Source: Liolophura sinensis (lineage: Eukaryota > Mollusca > Polyplacophora > Chitonida > Chitonidae). From it: a stretch of DNA of 64,000 bases. A program made the translations under genes and the position numbers. The stretch's first letter is position 1. Every line of letters begins with the position of its first letter. Of the stretch, positions 12,421 through 25,500 are shown piece after piece. The notes under the pieces are model-generated. The model worked only from the letters and a program-made list of their open reading frames with translations. It had not been told where the DNA came from and did not search any database. The stretch is from contig NC_088305.1 in the NCBI RefSeq assembly GCF_032854445.1, forward strand, positions 13,749,717-13,813,716, read 5' to 3'.

Positions 12421-12650
12421 TATTTATTTATGTATTTATTTGATTAGTGTTTTAAGCTGTACTCAATAAGATTTCATTCATACGATGGCGATCAGCATTA
12501 TGTGGGAGGAAACCGGGTAGGGCCTGAGGTAAACTCACGAGAACCCAGGTTGGTGGCAGATCTTTCCACGTGCGACCGGAGAGGAAGCTAACATGAGTTG
12601 GACTTAAACTCACAGCGACCCTATATTGGTGAGTCATTGCTGCTGAGCGG
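12421..12650 (-). mobile_element. SINE family 1 copy
   Basis: TATTTATTTGATTAGTGTTTT, CGATGGCGATCAGCATTATG, GGAGGAAACCGGG and GGACTTAAACTCACAGCGACC appear in the usual order. The head is degraded. A fragment of the family 2 tail (GAGGTGACGTTAAGCC) follows at about 12.68 kb. Confidence 0.8.
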
Positions 12651-12749
12651 AATTAGTTCTTCCTGAAATATTGTCGAGGTGACGTTAAGCCATAATCATT
12701 CACTCATTCATTCTTTCCGTAGCGATAATCATTTGGAATGTTAGATCTG

Positions 12750-13040
12750 TTTATTATTTATTTTATTCATGTAACGCAACACCCAGGAATTTTTCACTTC
12801 TACAATTCACAATATTGCATGGTACGACAAAACCTGAGTTCCGGGCATAAATTACGGACCTATGACAAGTTACTGACAAACTTTCCAACGTGTCATATCG
12901 AGTTAGGCTTCGCTAATGGATATCAGAGCCTCGTCGACCGATTCCCTTCACCAAGGAGCTCAAACCGTGAGCGCGTGTCAATCCACAAATTCCCTGTCGA
13001 AGGACAGATTTGAACTCGCACCTCATGTCTTTGAGGTCGT
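12750..13040 (-). mobile_element. Dispersed repeat family 4 copy
   Basis: Shares the block around GACAAGTTACTGACAAACTTTCCAACGTGTCATA with 27.70-27.83 kb and 61.74-61.88 kb, and more weakly with 21.2 kb. The tail-like GAACTCGCACCTCATG could be box B-derived. Family assignment and orientation are tentative. Confidence 0.5.
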
Positions 13041-13262
13041 ATATAGAACGGCACATTTATTCTCATGCTTAATTTTTTGACCCATACAGTGGAGGTCAAT
13101 ACACTGCAAGGAGGAAATCGCATTGCCTTGTGAATATGATAGACGTTTGAAAAGTTTCAGCGGGTAACATACACTACAAATATAGACACTATAGGCCTAC
13201 TGATGGGAGACCGGTTGACTAAGCAAACGACGACATGTACCGTCCATCCGCTTCACGCAGAT

Positions 13263-13500
13263 TAATTTTATTTATTTATTTATTTGATTGGTGTTTTACG
13301 CCATATTCAAGAATATTTCACTTGTACGACGGCGGCCAGCATTATGGTGGAAGGAAACCGGGCAGGACCCGGGGGAACCCAAGACCACCCGCAGGTTGCT
13401 GCAAGACCTTCCAACCTATGGCCGGAGAGGAAGCCAGAATGATCTGGACTTGAACTCACAGCATTGGTGAGAGGCTACTGGGCCATTGCGCTGCCCAGTG
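13263..13500 (-). mobile_element. SINE family 1 copy, near complete
   Basis: (TTTA)n GATTGGTGTTTTACGCCATA, GACGGCGGCCAGCATTATGG, GGCCGGAGAGGAAGCCAG, then GGACTTGAACTCACAGCATTGG, ending in a partial head CTACTGGGCCATTGCGCTG. Confidence 0.88.
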
Positions 13501-13802
13501 ACCTCGAGGGGTCATTAGGTGTGTTTATATATACTGCGTCTCCATCTGACGAGTCCAGGCTGATAAACTGCCGCCACCACGGAAGTATAGTGTATCATGC
13601 CGAAGACACCAGACGTGACACCCAGTCACATTATACTGACACTAGGCTAACCAGGCGTGTTTCCTTTGCTCGAACTTCTCAGCGCTGAGTACCTTCGGTA
13701 TTGGTATTCCTTGGTATTATTTGACCTGGATTTGATTCCAGGTCGGCCGATATTGAGGCGAGCCACTCTATTTGGCAACTCTATTATGCCACCGAAGTGG
13801 TG
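13501..13802 (-). mobile_element. SINE family 3 copy abutting a family 1 copy
   Basis: GTCATTAGGTGTGTTTATAT, TCATGCCGAAGACACCAGACG, TTGACCTGGATTTGATTCCAGG and CTATTATGCCACCGAAGTGG. The last two read as box B- and box A-like on the minus strand. Confidence 0.7.
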
Positions 13803-14461
13803 AACTTGTACCAGATAAATCGTGTAGAAGGTAAAACGTGTACAATATATATAGGTGTGCTCTACACAAAACTGTGTTTCTGACACTGGTCCATCGAAAT
13901 AAGTGCAATTATCAAATAAAACAACAACTGTAAGTGTATATATGCTTTTATTTCATTTGAATATAACAGAGAATTTAAATTTATTTAATTTGTTCTTTAC
14001 TATTGTGAATCATATTTCCAGTATAATTGCTGAGTGATCCGCTTGTACGGAAGTCTCGCGCAATCTCGCCTAATAGGCGGGAATCTCGCCTGTGGAAAGA
14101 AAACAAAGAAAACATGGCGTAAGTATCGCACTGTGGTGTGAAATCATGGATTTTGCAACCTTCTCGCACATGTCCATGGTCTATATTTTGATCTATTCGT
14201 GCAGAAAAACCTTATTAAAACAAATTAGCACGAAATATCGAATCATGAAACGAGCGTGAAAAATTAGTCAAGAGTGAACTGAGAAGTGGCATACTTTACT
14301 AACAAACTTTAATTTCCATTTGAATTAAGGCGGAGAATAAGGAATAAACATGCTTAAAGGCACGAACGTTAAGTTAAAAATTTGATGAACTATCTCTCAA
14401 GCAGAAAAGATGACATGTTTTTAAAATTTCAGAAAAGTTGCCCTCGTGAAAGAGAGATATC

Positions 14462-14467
14462 TTTATT
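14462..14467 (-). terminator. Candidate polyadenylation signal of the large gene
   Basis: AATAAA on the minus strand, about 240 bases beyond the stop codon of the CTCK exon. It is the nearest canonical hexamer downstream that I found, so the 3' UTR is probably about 14.44-14.71 kb. Confidence 0.55.
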
Positions 14468-14706
14468 ACTGAATGATTAAGACAGAATCTCTACTTAACA
14501 GTTATTTCATAAAGTATGCCTAAAAATTGCTGACAGGGCACTTTGTTTCTACTTATATTTCATTATTTTTATCGGAAACCAGCCCAGTATTAAGCTAGGG
14601 TTCCGTTCAAAAGGCCAGTATAAGGGCTAGTCAGCTTTCGTCGATAAACACCAATCACACTTTTTAACCGCAAAATAGTTACTGGTCCGATGAGTTTTAA
14701 ACTGTC

Positions 14707-15014
14707 TCAATTATACCCACCGGCACAAGCGTCACACTGGCAGCCCGAAAACGCTGGGTATTTTGCCGTCATTGTTTCTCCACCTGGACACTCGACCTCC
14801 ACTTCCAAAGATCCAGCAAAGACGCCTGAACAACAGCGACATGTGGAGTCAGCGGTGCCGCCGTCGACAAGGGACAGCATGGGGGTGTATTCAGAGTCTC
14901 CGCAGCCTCCGGAGCAGTACGTGTAGGTCACTGGCTCCTTGGTCTGGCATTCTTCACCGTTGCTTCCCTTCACCGACAACACACGCCGACCCTGTCGTAG
15001 TGAGCAAGTATCCA
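14707..15014 (-). CDS. Terminal exon: C-terminal cystine knot (CTCK)
   Basis: 102 residues after a split codon, acceptor TTTTGCAG, stop TGA at 14707-14709. It is Cys-rich with family-typical spacing: YTYCSGGCGDSEYTP, then STCRCCSG, then GCQCDACAGG close to the end. This knot ends VWF, mucins and SCO-spondin, where it mediates dimerisation through disulphides. Confidence 0.92.
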
Positions 15015-18000
15015 CTGCAAAACAATTTTTATTTTGTTTATTAGTTTAAGGTCTCCCGGTCACAATGCCGACAAATTTACAACGCTGCTTCACTGAAACG
15101 CCATGCCGGTGTCAACAGACACGACGCCTCATGCAGTCATAATATACTAACTCCAGACACTTTCTTTCGAAAAGTTTATTTTTATATCGTAAAACTAAAT
15201 CATTTAAATTGCACCTTAGCAATCATTTCGGGTATACGTTCGTGCTATGTCTGATAAGTGCTAGAATCACGACATAAATCTTCACGCACCGTGAAGTCCC
15301 GGCTACACGAAGCATGCCTTAATTCTCCTTATACCATGACGCCATGACATTTACGTCGCATCCTTTAAAAATATGAAGTACACTTGGCAAAGCAAGCCCC
15401 TTACTATCATTACAGCGTAAGCCGTAAAGATATGAATCACACTTAGCAAACTAAGCCCTTAAGTTCATGATGTGGTATTCCGTAAAGATATGAAGTACAC
15501 TTGGCAAAAGCAAGCCCTTCACTATCATTACAGCGTAAGCCGTAAAGATGTGAAGTACACTTGGCAAAGCAAGCCCTTCACTATCATTACAGCGTAACCC
15601 GTAAAGATATGAAGCAAACTTAGCAAACCAAGCCCATAACTATCATGATGTCGTATGCCGTAATGATATGAAGTACGCTTGGCAAGCAAGCCCTTAACTA
15701 TCATTACAGCGTAGGCTGTAAAGACATGAAACACCCTTAGCAAAGAAAGCCCTTAACTACCATGACGTCGTATGCTGTATAGATAAATAAAGCAAAGTAT
15801 TATGCCTTCCACCTGAAAGCAAATTGAGTCAATTTATGTTGTCACCATAACATTTTCCTAATAAAATTTCAAGTACACAAAATCATGACATCACAAAAAG
15901 AAGACATGATTTACCTTTCCTTAGTTCACAAACGTCACAACATCTGCCGCTTTCTTCAGCACGGACCAGTATTTCATCCTGAAATTACAACACAATCGTA
16001 TCATACCTGAAATTCATTTTTTTTTTTTGTTTATAGGATAATAGCCATATTTTGAAGAAAGTCGGGAAGATATTTATTTACTTCATTTTACGTTATGATT
16101 AAAATTTTCTTCGGAACATTTCACAGATGTTATGTCTTGGCTTGGAAAGTTTTAACTAGATATCTGAAGAAATCATGGGAGTTCTTTGTGAACATTTTGC
16201 CTCATGGAATAAATTTGAGAAAACTAAGAAACCAAACGCTTAAAACGCATGTACAAAGCCTAGATTTCGAATCAATTGCATAACAACAGTAACTTATTTT
16301 CCGCTTAACTAATTTTAACTGATTTCATCAGGTAAGGCCTATATGAAAAGCTGAAGATAAAAATACTTACACTGCTGCAAACAACCTCTTCGCATCGCCG
16401 GCTGCATGTAATACTTCCGGCCGTGCAAGTACAGTGGTTGCATGGCTCTTCAGGGTCTTTGAAAGAGTCTCCAGACTGTGAAGAAAAGATATTAACCATT
16501 ATTATTACGTTTTTCTATGACAGTGTTTGGACGGCGGTGGAGAGCGTGAAACGCTTATATATAGGCCTATAGAAAATAGAATAACACCAGAGCAGCGACG
16601 CCAGTGTATTTCCAGCTGGCAAATTGTCACAGGTAATGCGAAATACGGCCCCTGGTAATGCGAAATACGGCCCCTAGTCATTTCAAAACCGAGTTTTATA
16701 CTAACTGTACATGTAAATGTTTAAACATTAGCTACTTACACTGCCATTAGCATCATGGATTAAACCGAATAAGGTGAACACGTGCAGTTATGTTAACTAC
16801 AGTTAATCAGACGATACTTAGTCTAGAATTACCCAAATCGCTGTGTTCATCAAGTTTAAAAAACAATCACATAAAAGCAATAGAATGACTGCTGTTTATT
16901 TAGATTTTTCCTCTAGATTGCGTTCAGTTTTTCATAATGACAATCACACAAAAAGTATGTGAGGAGCAACTTTTTTAATCAATGGCTCAGTTTTTCATCC
17001 TTTACATATTACGTGGAATTATAACACTTTACGGATGTTGTGAATGTGAATGGTTCTTCAAACATCAGATTCAAATTTGTTTTTGCTCTTTTAAACAATT
17101 ATTCAGTATTTTTACCTGGTAGACCTTATCTCCGACTCGGCATAAGTCGCAGGTGTCCTCTGGCTCGCACTTATCGTTGACCAGAACGTAACCTTCCTCA
17201 CAGATGCAGTCCGGACTGTAATCATTGCAGACTTCAGAGGACAATTCGGCATTTCGGTTTTCACATGTAGGCTCGCAGTTACTATAGTTACTCCAAACCA
17301 TGTTTGGGTCGGTACAAGCTACAAGTGTGAGAAAAAAAGAAAGACAAAGTGTTAATGTATATGATAATATAAAAGAATACAACAGAAAGAAAGCAAAACC
17401 AGTTCAGCGACGACAGTGTGATTGATAGCTGACAAATGGTAACGATGACAAGTCCAAGTAAGTGTGGACATATCTTCCTACAGTATTAGAACATTTCCTG
17501 TCACAGGGTCATGGCTTCATAAAGGTACCAAATGGGGTCTTTAGAGGAGTGTACTAGAAAAGAACAAGGAACTGAATTCGTTAAAGGAATAAAGAGAGTT
17601 TTGTGTAACTAATGGATGTCACAACACAGTACAAACGAAATTTACGTCTGTGAGGTCTCCAGGGTAAAAAACATAAGCTAACAATCGCCTCGTAGTTAAA
17701 GCATAAGAGACCATCATATTTACTGAAAAAGGTAACATTTTGGACAGGCCCGCTATCATAAAGTTCGAAGAAAGAAAGAGGGTTTCAGTCAAATTATAAT
17801 ACTATAAAGGATAATTGCGGATAATTGTATCTATTTTATTTATTTGATTGGTATTTTCCAAATAAACTATTTCACTTAAACGACGGCAGCCCGCATTATA
17901 ATGAGAGGAAACCTGGCTGGCGGAGCACACATCATGCCGCACACTTCTGGTACATCTTCCCATGTATACCACTGGAGAGGAAGGCAGACTGAGCTTGGCT

Positions 18001-21000
18001 TGAATCCACAGCGACCGCATTTCTGAGAGTTTTCTGAGTAATTTACTGTGCTAGCACACTAATCGCTCAGCCACGTAGGCCCCAGTTTCTTGTAGTTGCT
18101 TATATTACTTACGACAGTCAGGTTTGGTGCATGGCAGGAATTCAGATGTCTCTGGACATTCCTCGCCTTCCAAGACTGTACGTGTTCTCTCATATTCTCC
18201 CGGCCCACAAGTCACGGAACATTCACCGTCCGTCCATTCGGAGTACACGCATGGGGCTGCAAAGTCAACAGAATTTTGTGAATTTATTTGTTTGAATGTT
18301 GCTCAAGAATGCTTTCCCAACATCGAATGTTTTTATGTATTCTTGGGGTTTAAGGCCGTACTTAACAACTTTTCAGTCATATGACGACGAGGAGTCATTA
18401 GGTGTATGTACAGAAACTGTGTCTTCTTTTGGCAGGGCGAGTCCATGCCGACAAAGTGCGGCCACTGATGTATCATGCCGAAGACACCGGACATGACATT
18501 CCATACAGTTACATTATTCTGGCACCGGGCCAACCCTCCCTGTTTCCTTGCTCTAACCTCACAATGCTAAGCTCCGAGCGAGGCAGCAGTAAGTACCATT
18601 TTCGGAACCCGGGATTTTGGTATGACCCGACCCGGGTTTGATCCCCGGTCTCCAGGCTTAACGGTATTCAATCCATATAATCTTCACATCGGAGTAAAAC
18701 ACTGGTTGTAGGCACGCTTGGGTATTTACGGCATAGTTAACAGTTTTTTGGTCATCAAACACTGGTTGAGCATATGTGTTAAAAAAAATTACAATAGAAT
18801 GCGTTAATAGTCAAACTGAAACGATTTGTAATGCGTGCTTGTCAAGTTGCTGATTTTTTTTTTTGTCGAGGGTAAGTGGTGAACCACCAACGTCTCATAC
18901 AGTAATATTTCCCTTCTCTACTAGTCTGCGATCAATCTTCGGCACATTCAAATTGGTACCAGAGAACAACTTACGTTTACAATCAGTCAGCTCATCAGCA
19001 CAAGGCTTAGTCTCTTCCTCCACATCACCACAGCCGGCAGGGTTGTCCACGAAACCGCGAGTTCGCTTTGACTCTTGCTCGCAGTCGGTACATACGTCCC
19101 AGTCGCTCCAGTTTTCACGCAAGCAACCTGAATACGAGATCAAAGACAATAAGGATTAATGACCTGAATACGAGATCACAGAAACTCAGATTAATGACCT
19201 GAATACGAGATCACAGAAACTCAGGATTAATGACCTGAATAGGAGATCACAGAAAATCAGTATTTATGACCTGAATACAAGATCACAGAAAATCAAGATT
19301 ATTGGCCTGAATACGAGATCACAGAAATTCCGGATCAATGAAAATTAACGTATTCTCGGCCTTGAAGTTCACCTAACGTATATTTTTATTTATTTTAATA
19401 ATATCATTGAGTTTATCGATTTACTTAAGGCTATTTCACTTATGAGACAGTGGTAAGGTTTTATGACTGTGTCAGTCGGGCAAAACCACTGCCTTTTCCC
19501 CACGAACCTAGCAATGCTCCAGGGAGAACTTTCGAGCCCACGAAAAAGCAATATACTGCAAAATGTGTACTTTGTTGTTGCACAAAGCCCTTTTATAGAT
19601 CAAACAAAACTAAGACACCGTATTACAACAAATATGATGCATGCAGTGTAACCAATGGCCAAGAGCAAATTGTTAAAGTGACAGGCAACCGATACCAGAA
19701 TAACCTTTACTTATTTTAAGTATGATTTTACTGAATTAAAAAAAGTCAAAAGTTTGAATTCTTTAATGGACTATGTACATGTTTAGTTTCAATTAGTCCT
19801 TTCAATGAGACATACTGATTTTTTTTTCAGTTGAAACATTTTCTGTGATAATGTTTGTTCACAGAAAGGGAGTTTTGTTCTTGCAAAGACACATGCGGGC
19901 GGAGAGGAAACCAGCATGGGCTGGACTTGAACTCACAGCGACCGCATTGGTGAGAGGCTCCTGGGTCATTACGCTGCGCTAGCGCGCTAACCAACTGAGC
20001 CACGGAGGCAACGTTTTATGTATCAGAGGTAAAAAAAAAAACCCAACGGAACAACGTTCAACTAGAGAGTAAGTCGCCTTACAGGAATTTCATGCCAGAA
20101 TATACGTACATGGAACGTCTTCATTGCATGGTTCCTCTTCGCGAAGATTTTCTCCTACACAGCTGTCACCTCCGCACGCCTGGAAGGGGTTGTCACAGCT
20201 TCTGGTTCTGTGTCTCTTTCCGCCTTTGCAGTCACGGCTGCAGACAGACCATTCGCTCCAGTCAGACACGCCACCATTAACTAAAACAGAGGTAACGATG
20301 ACGTCAGAAGCAATCAAGGTTGATCCATTACTTAACTTGCCAAAGAAAAGATACGAGACGCTACGCACTAATCAGACACTGGATATTTCAGAACATATTT
20401 ATGTACTAGCGTCGAGGAGTATTTTTTTGTGTCTTTGTGTTAGATGTAGTAATCTTGCTGTCTGCCGGGCTTCGAGACGAGAAGACCGACTATGTGAACT
20501 TGACACCGATGATGATAAACTGATGATACCGATGATGATAGACAGGCAATCCATTTAATTAAAAAAACTCGACAAAGACATAAACGCACACAGCAAAAAT
20601 GCTATGTTAAAATAACTTTTCATGAAACATGCCTCCATGTTTAAATCATTTATTTGTATACTGATTGATTTGATTTTTCCCCACATCAAGTGTCCCCTTT
20701 CAAATGACCACTCCACTTAATTAATACTGAGAGAAAACAATACGAAGATTGCTTCGAACGTTTGTATTTTTGTTGAGTATACTAAAATAGCAACCTTTCA
20801 AGGTTTTATTTTATAACAATCTAGCACCGTTTCGAATCAGACTGTTTGGTAAGTACGTTTAGAACTTTTCTCTTAAATACTGTTTTTGAACAACAAAGGC
20901 TGTCTTACTCTTCTTGGACAGATCATCCACACATTCCACACTTCCGTTCATTGTGCAGGAGCAGACTTGACAGTCAGTTCGGTACACTTCCTGTCCGAGC

Positions 21001-22494
21001 TCGTAGCCTTGACCCTTGTATGTACATAACGGCGGACACTGTTCCTCTGTGCATTTCATGGTCTCGTTATCGCGGCCCTCGCATTCTGCACCGTTGCCGG
21101 CACGTGGTGGGTTGTCGGGGGTTCTGCAATACAACAACGACAGTATTTGATTGTGGATTAAGGATGTGCTAAAATGTTTCACCTGTATTACAGAGGCCAG
21201 TTTTATTGGTGGAGAACACTGGAGAGATCCACTTAAACCACTGACCTTTGGTAGGAAACTGAAAAACTTTTATCATATGTGACGCACAGATATCAGCCTG
21301 GTGCGCTCAGCATATATGTCACATTGGTGAAAAGCGCTGTCAGCTATTTCGACAGCTTATTGCATATTATATAAACAACAAATTAAAATTGGAATAAATT
21401 GCACTCTATCCTTATTTAGAGATTATCATGCAAATACGATATACACCAAGAGGTGGGCCCAAATATCCACCATACAAAAATATTTTCAAATAAAAAGAAG
21501 AAAAAAAACCCACAAAAAAAACAATCAAAAATAAAAGACCACGTATCTGATCATCACAGACAGTAATATACCTGAATCTGAATTTTTCCTTCGTGGAATC
21601 GCACAAACATTCTCCCCATGATGACCAGTCGGACCATCCGCAATCACCTGTTTTAGGACACAGACAAAACCTACGGTAAACAAATTGTACACAGACTAAT
21701 CCGCACAACACCTGGCTGAAAGGTAAAAACAGGATGTGCGTTTCAACACTTCTTTTTTTCATGTTATATTTAACATATTACTAGTATATTTCTTTTCATG
21801 TAGCTCTGAACCAATGAGATGGCGTCATTGAATCCAGCTCTCGATGTAGCAGTTGTGGCCAGGAATGAGGGGGCTTGGGGTCAACCAGGTTTTCTCCACA
21901 AACAAACATGGCCACCATCACACGAGTGAAAAATTCAGGAGTACGACGTTAAACATCGATCAAAAAGATAAATCAGCCTTTTGCTTTATTTATTTATTTG
22001 CTTGTTACAAAGGCAGGAATATTTAACTTTTTAAGACTGGATGAAACCCGGTAGAGAAATCTTTCAGCTCGCTGCATCGCTGACAACCTACAGGACTGAA
22101 AAACCAAGGTCGACGAAGCGACAGCTGGATTCGAGCCAATGACCTCGCTGATGAAGGTCTTGATGTGTTGCAGCCAAATCCAGTTTCACATGACTTTTTA
22201 TCTTTGGAATGATGGCGTTTACTTTAAAATAAGAGAGCGATATGTAACTTCTCCTCAAGAAACAGTGGAGTTAACATTACTCTGACAGATGATGGATGTG
22301 AGACCTAGCTTTGTACAATATAGAGAAAATACATTAATCACATAACTCATTTATAACAAGTGCTTCTGTCAATTAGACCTACAGGCTGAGATTTCTATGG
22401 GTTATGACTTACGGTCGCAATCTGGGTCTGGGACGCATGTGATTTTACCATCAGCTGCGCAAGAGCTATGGAAAAAGAACAAGAATAAAAAGGT

Positions 22495-22546
<52 letters not shown>

Positions 22547-25500
22547 TAAAATTGTCATAAACAACCAGTAGCTTTAACTAGACGAGTCTCTTTTCACTCG
22601 TTGTTTTAGGTAATACGAGTCGAAAAAAATCAAAAGTCTGTTTTTTCTCAAATTCGCAAAAGCTACGATATTGTAAAAGTTTGATTCATCAATCGACCAA
22701 ATTACCGATCGACCGACAGATAGAGACAGACAGGTACTGAGGTGCTTTGAGATGAAAAATAACGACAATGCTACGATTAAAACGGTTCACAGAAACCGGC
22801 TTACTGTTGCCAACATCTTGCAATAATTCTCTGAGTAATTTCTGAATTACGGTGAAGAATGCTTGCCATTGAAAGGCCATGTTGATTCACAGTTACCCCA
22901 CAGTTCATTTGAGCTTCAGTTTCAGCCAGAACGCTACAACAGGTTCTTACCATTTTGTACAATCGTCTGTGTTAACAGTCAAACCGACTTGAATTTCTGA
23001 ACCGTCATCCAAATAGCAAGCGCATGAATCTTGAGGGACACACTGGCCCTGATACCGAACTTCTCCTTCCTTGCAGTCACAGCCAGGTTCACATCCTTCA
23101 GCGTCATCAACGCAGGACGCCGGCAGACGATAGTCTTGACATGTATGTGGACAGGCCTTTACGCAATCTGTGTACACCATGCCTAGTTCGGCACATTCCT
23201 CTGTAAACAGGCAGTTCATAAGAACAGGTTAACGGTGTTCACAAAAAAAGGTCAATGGAGTTCATAGCATTAGTCTTAACAAAAAGTTAAGTTCATAAAA
23301 ACACGTTAAATGAATATTCATAACAACAGGTCACTGAGGTTCATAACAACAGGTCAATAGGTGTTGTAAAACCAGGTTAACCCTGTTCATAAAAATACGG
23401 TAATGGAGTCCATAACAGGTCAACGGAGTTCATAACAGGTCAACGGAGTTCATAACAGGTCAACGGAGTTCATAACAGGTCAATGGAGTTCATAACAATA
23501 CGTCAACGGAGTTCATAACAACACGTCAACGGAGTTCATAATAAAAGGTCAACGGGGTTCATAATAAGAAGTTTAAGTCGTTTGTAACGTAATAAAAGGT
23601 AGTTCTTAAATGCTAAATTTTAAACGTTAAAAAAATTATTTCTAACATGTTAGCAGATCAAGGCTGTGTCAACAGTATTTCATTGATTTATCTGGCTGGG
23701 TTTCAACGTTGCACTAGAGAATGTGTCCCTCAAACGATGTCAGTGATGTCTTTGCTTTGGGTTCCCACATGGAACCGTAAGTAAACCACAGCTCTTCGTC
23801 ATTTGCCTCTGCAGCGGAATTCGACCACACTGGTAGGTTGATTTCGACACCTGCCTTATGACATGGAAAGATCGAATCCAGCTCTCGCCACTCCGGCTGC
23901 GGCTTTAAACCTTGCGTTTTATTATGTACTCTGTGGACGGCAGTGCTTTCTTCTTTGATTGTAAACGCGACCGCCTTTGTAAAGTGAATCATTTTAAGGC
24001 ATTGCGTTCAACATCTACCAACCAAAAACCAGTACCTTCTTTGCAAGCCTCTGTGTCCTTGTTACAGCCTTTAGACTCGAGTGGCGTTCCTTCACAGCCG
24101 GCTGGATCCTGACTGTTCTGGCAAGTTCTTGTTCTCGTTTGAACACCGTTGCAATCCTCGCTACAGTCGGACCAGGGGCCCCAAGAGCTCCAGCCAGGGC
24201 AAGGTTGTGTGTTACAAGGTTCTTCTTCCGTAATCTCAGGAAGGCAGGTCGTGTCATCTGCGCTCTTAAGTACCTTCGTCCTTGATCTTACTCCGTTATC
24301 ACAGGTCTTAGAACATTCAGTCCATTGCGACCATTCCTCGTACACGCACCCTGAAAAGTTGATCAAATAGACATTAGTCCAAAACAACGAAGTCAATTAA
24401 ATATAATTTGACTGAACCTTCAAATTTGAACACTGAACCGAAAGGAAGAGATTGCGGACAATTTTTCTTAAAAAATTGGAGCAAAATAAAAAACAATGAC
24501 GACTTTTCTGAAACGTGACAATTATGGAATGTCACTTTTATAAGTATTTTAAGTCACTGGGAAAATGATATTGATCAATAGTCTCAATATAGCTGGATGG
24601 TCTCCGTAACGTCGTCGTGAGACCAATTGTCTCAGGACGGATCAGTACTTACCAACGCATGGAGCTGTGGTACAGTCCCATTGGCCATTATCACAGGTAC
24701 TGTAACGGAGAAAAACCGAATCTTAAATGAATGGGAGTGTTTCGTATTCAGCAAACACCTTGGTATTTATTTATTTATTTGATTGGTGTTTTACGCCGTA
24801 CTCAAGAATATTTCTAGTATACGACGGCGGCTAGCATTATGGTGGGTGGAAACCGTGCAGAACCCGGGGGAAACCCACGATCATCCGCAGGTTGACACCT
24901 TTGTAATACATGCGCCTGAATGCTTGAAACTCCAGTAGGGTAGCGCCTACTAGGTTTCCTTTGTCATCCACTGCCATTAAAAGTCATATCCCTAAGGACC
25001 GTGACCAGAGGACATTGCTTAACCAGGACAACAATTTGTCTTTAATAATACAACAGCAACAACCTGCCGATTGCTATAGTTTTTGAACTCCCAACTGATA
25101 TGCCCAGTTATGCGCCGAAAACATTAAGGAAAAAGTCATTGAAGCTGAAGGATGTATTCAAACTCCCCCTGATATTTATTTAAATTGTGAATAAGACTTT
25201 TTCTAAGAGTACGTATGACATACAAAATCTTCCATAAATTTCCTCCACCTACATGTATATACGGCCCGCTTCTTACTTATTTATTTCATTGGTGCCTTAC
25301 GTCGTGCTCAATGATATTTCACTTATGCGACGGTCAGCATAATGGTGCGAAGAAACCTGACATAGCCTGGGGAAAACCAACGAAAATCGGCAGGTTGCTG
25401 TATTAACTTCTCACGTGCGATCGGGGGGAGAAAGCCAGCATGACCTGGATCTTACAACGACTGCATTGGTGAGATGTTCCTGGGTCATTGTGGTCATTGG

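Larger units (their letters stand above)
5480..14461. other. Intergenic spacer between the two convergent genes
   Basis: No exon with recognisable protein similarity was found on either strand. The ORFs here are short (up to 110 codons) and lack conserved motifs or consistent splice context. The stretch holds SINE copies (6.4, 7.3, 7.6, 9.4, 12.4, 13.3, 13.5 kb), a foldback element near 7.0 kb, hairpins near 9.93 and 10.35 kb and an AT microsatellite at 10.5 kb. The rest shows nothing I can name. Confidence 0.6.

Noticed and set aside
19940..20008. Possible tRNA gene on the minus strand
   Set aside because: Only box A and box B are tRNA-like. The rest is the SINE family 1 body and no full cloverleaf can be drawn.
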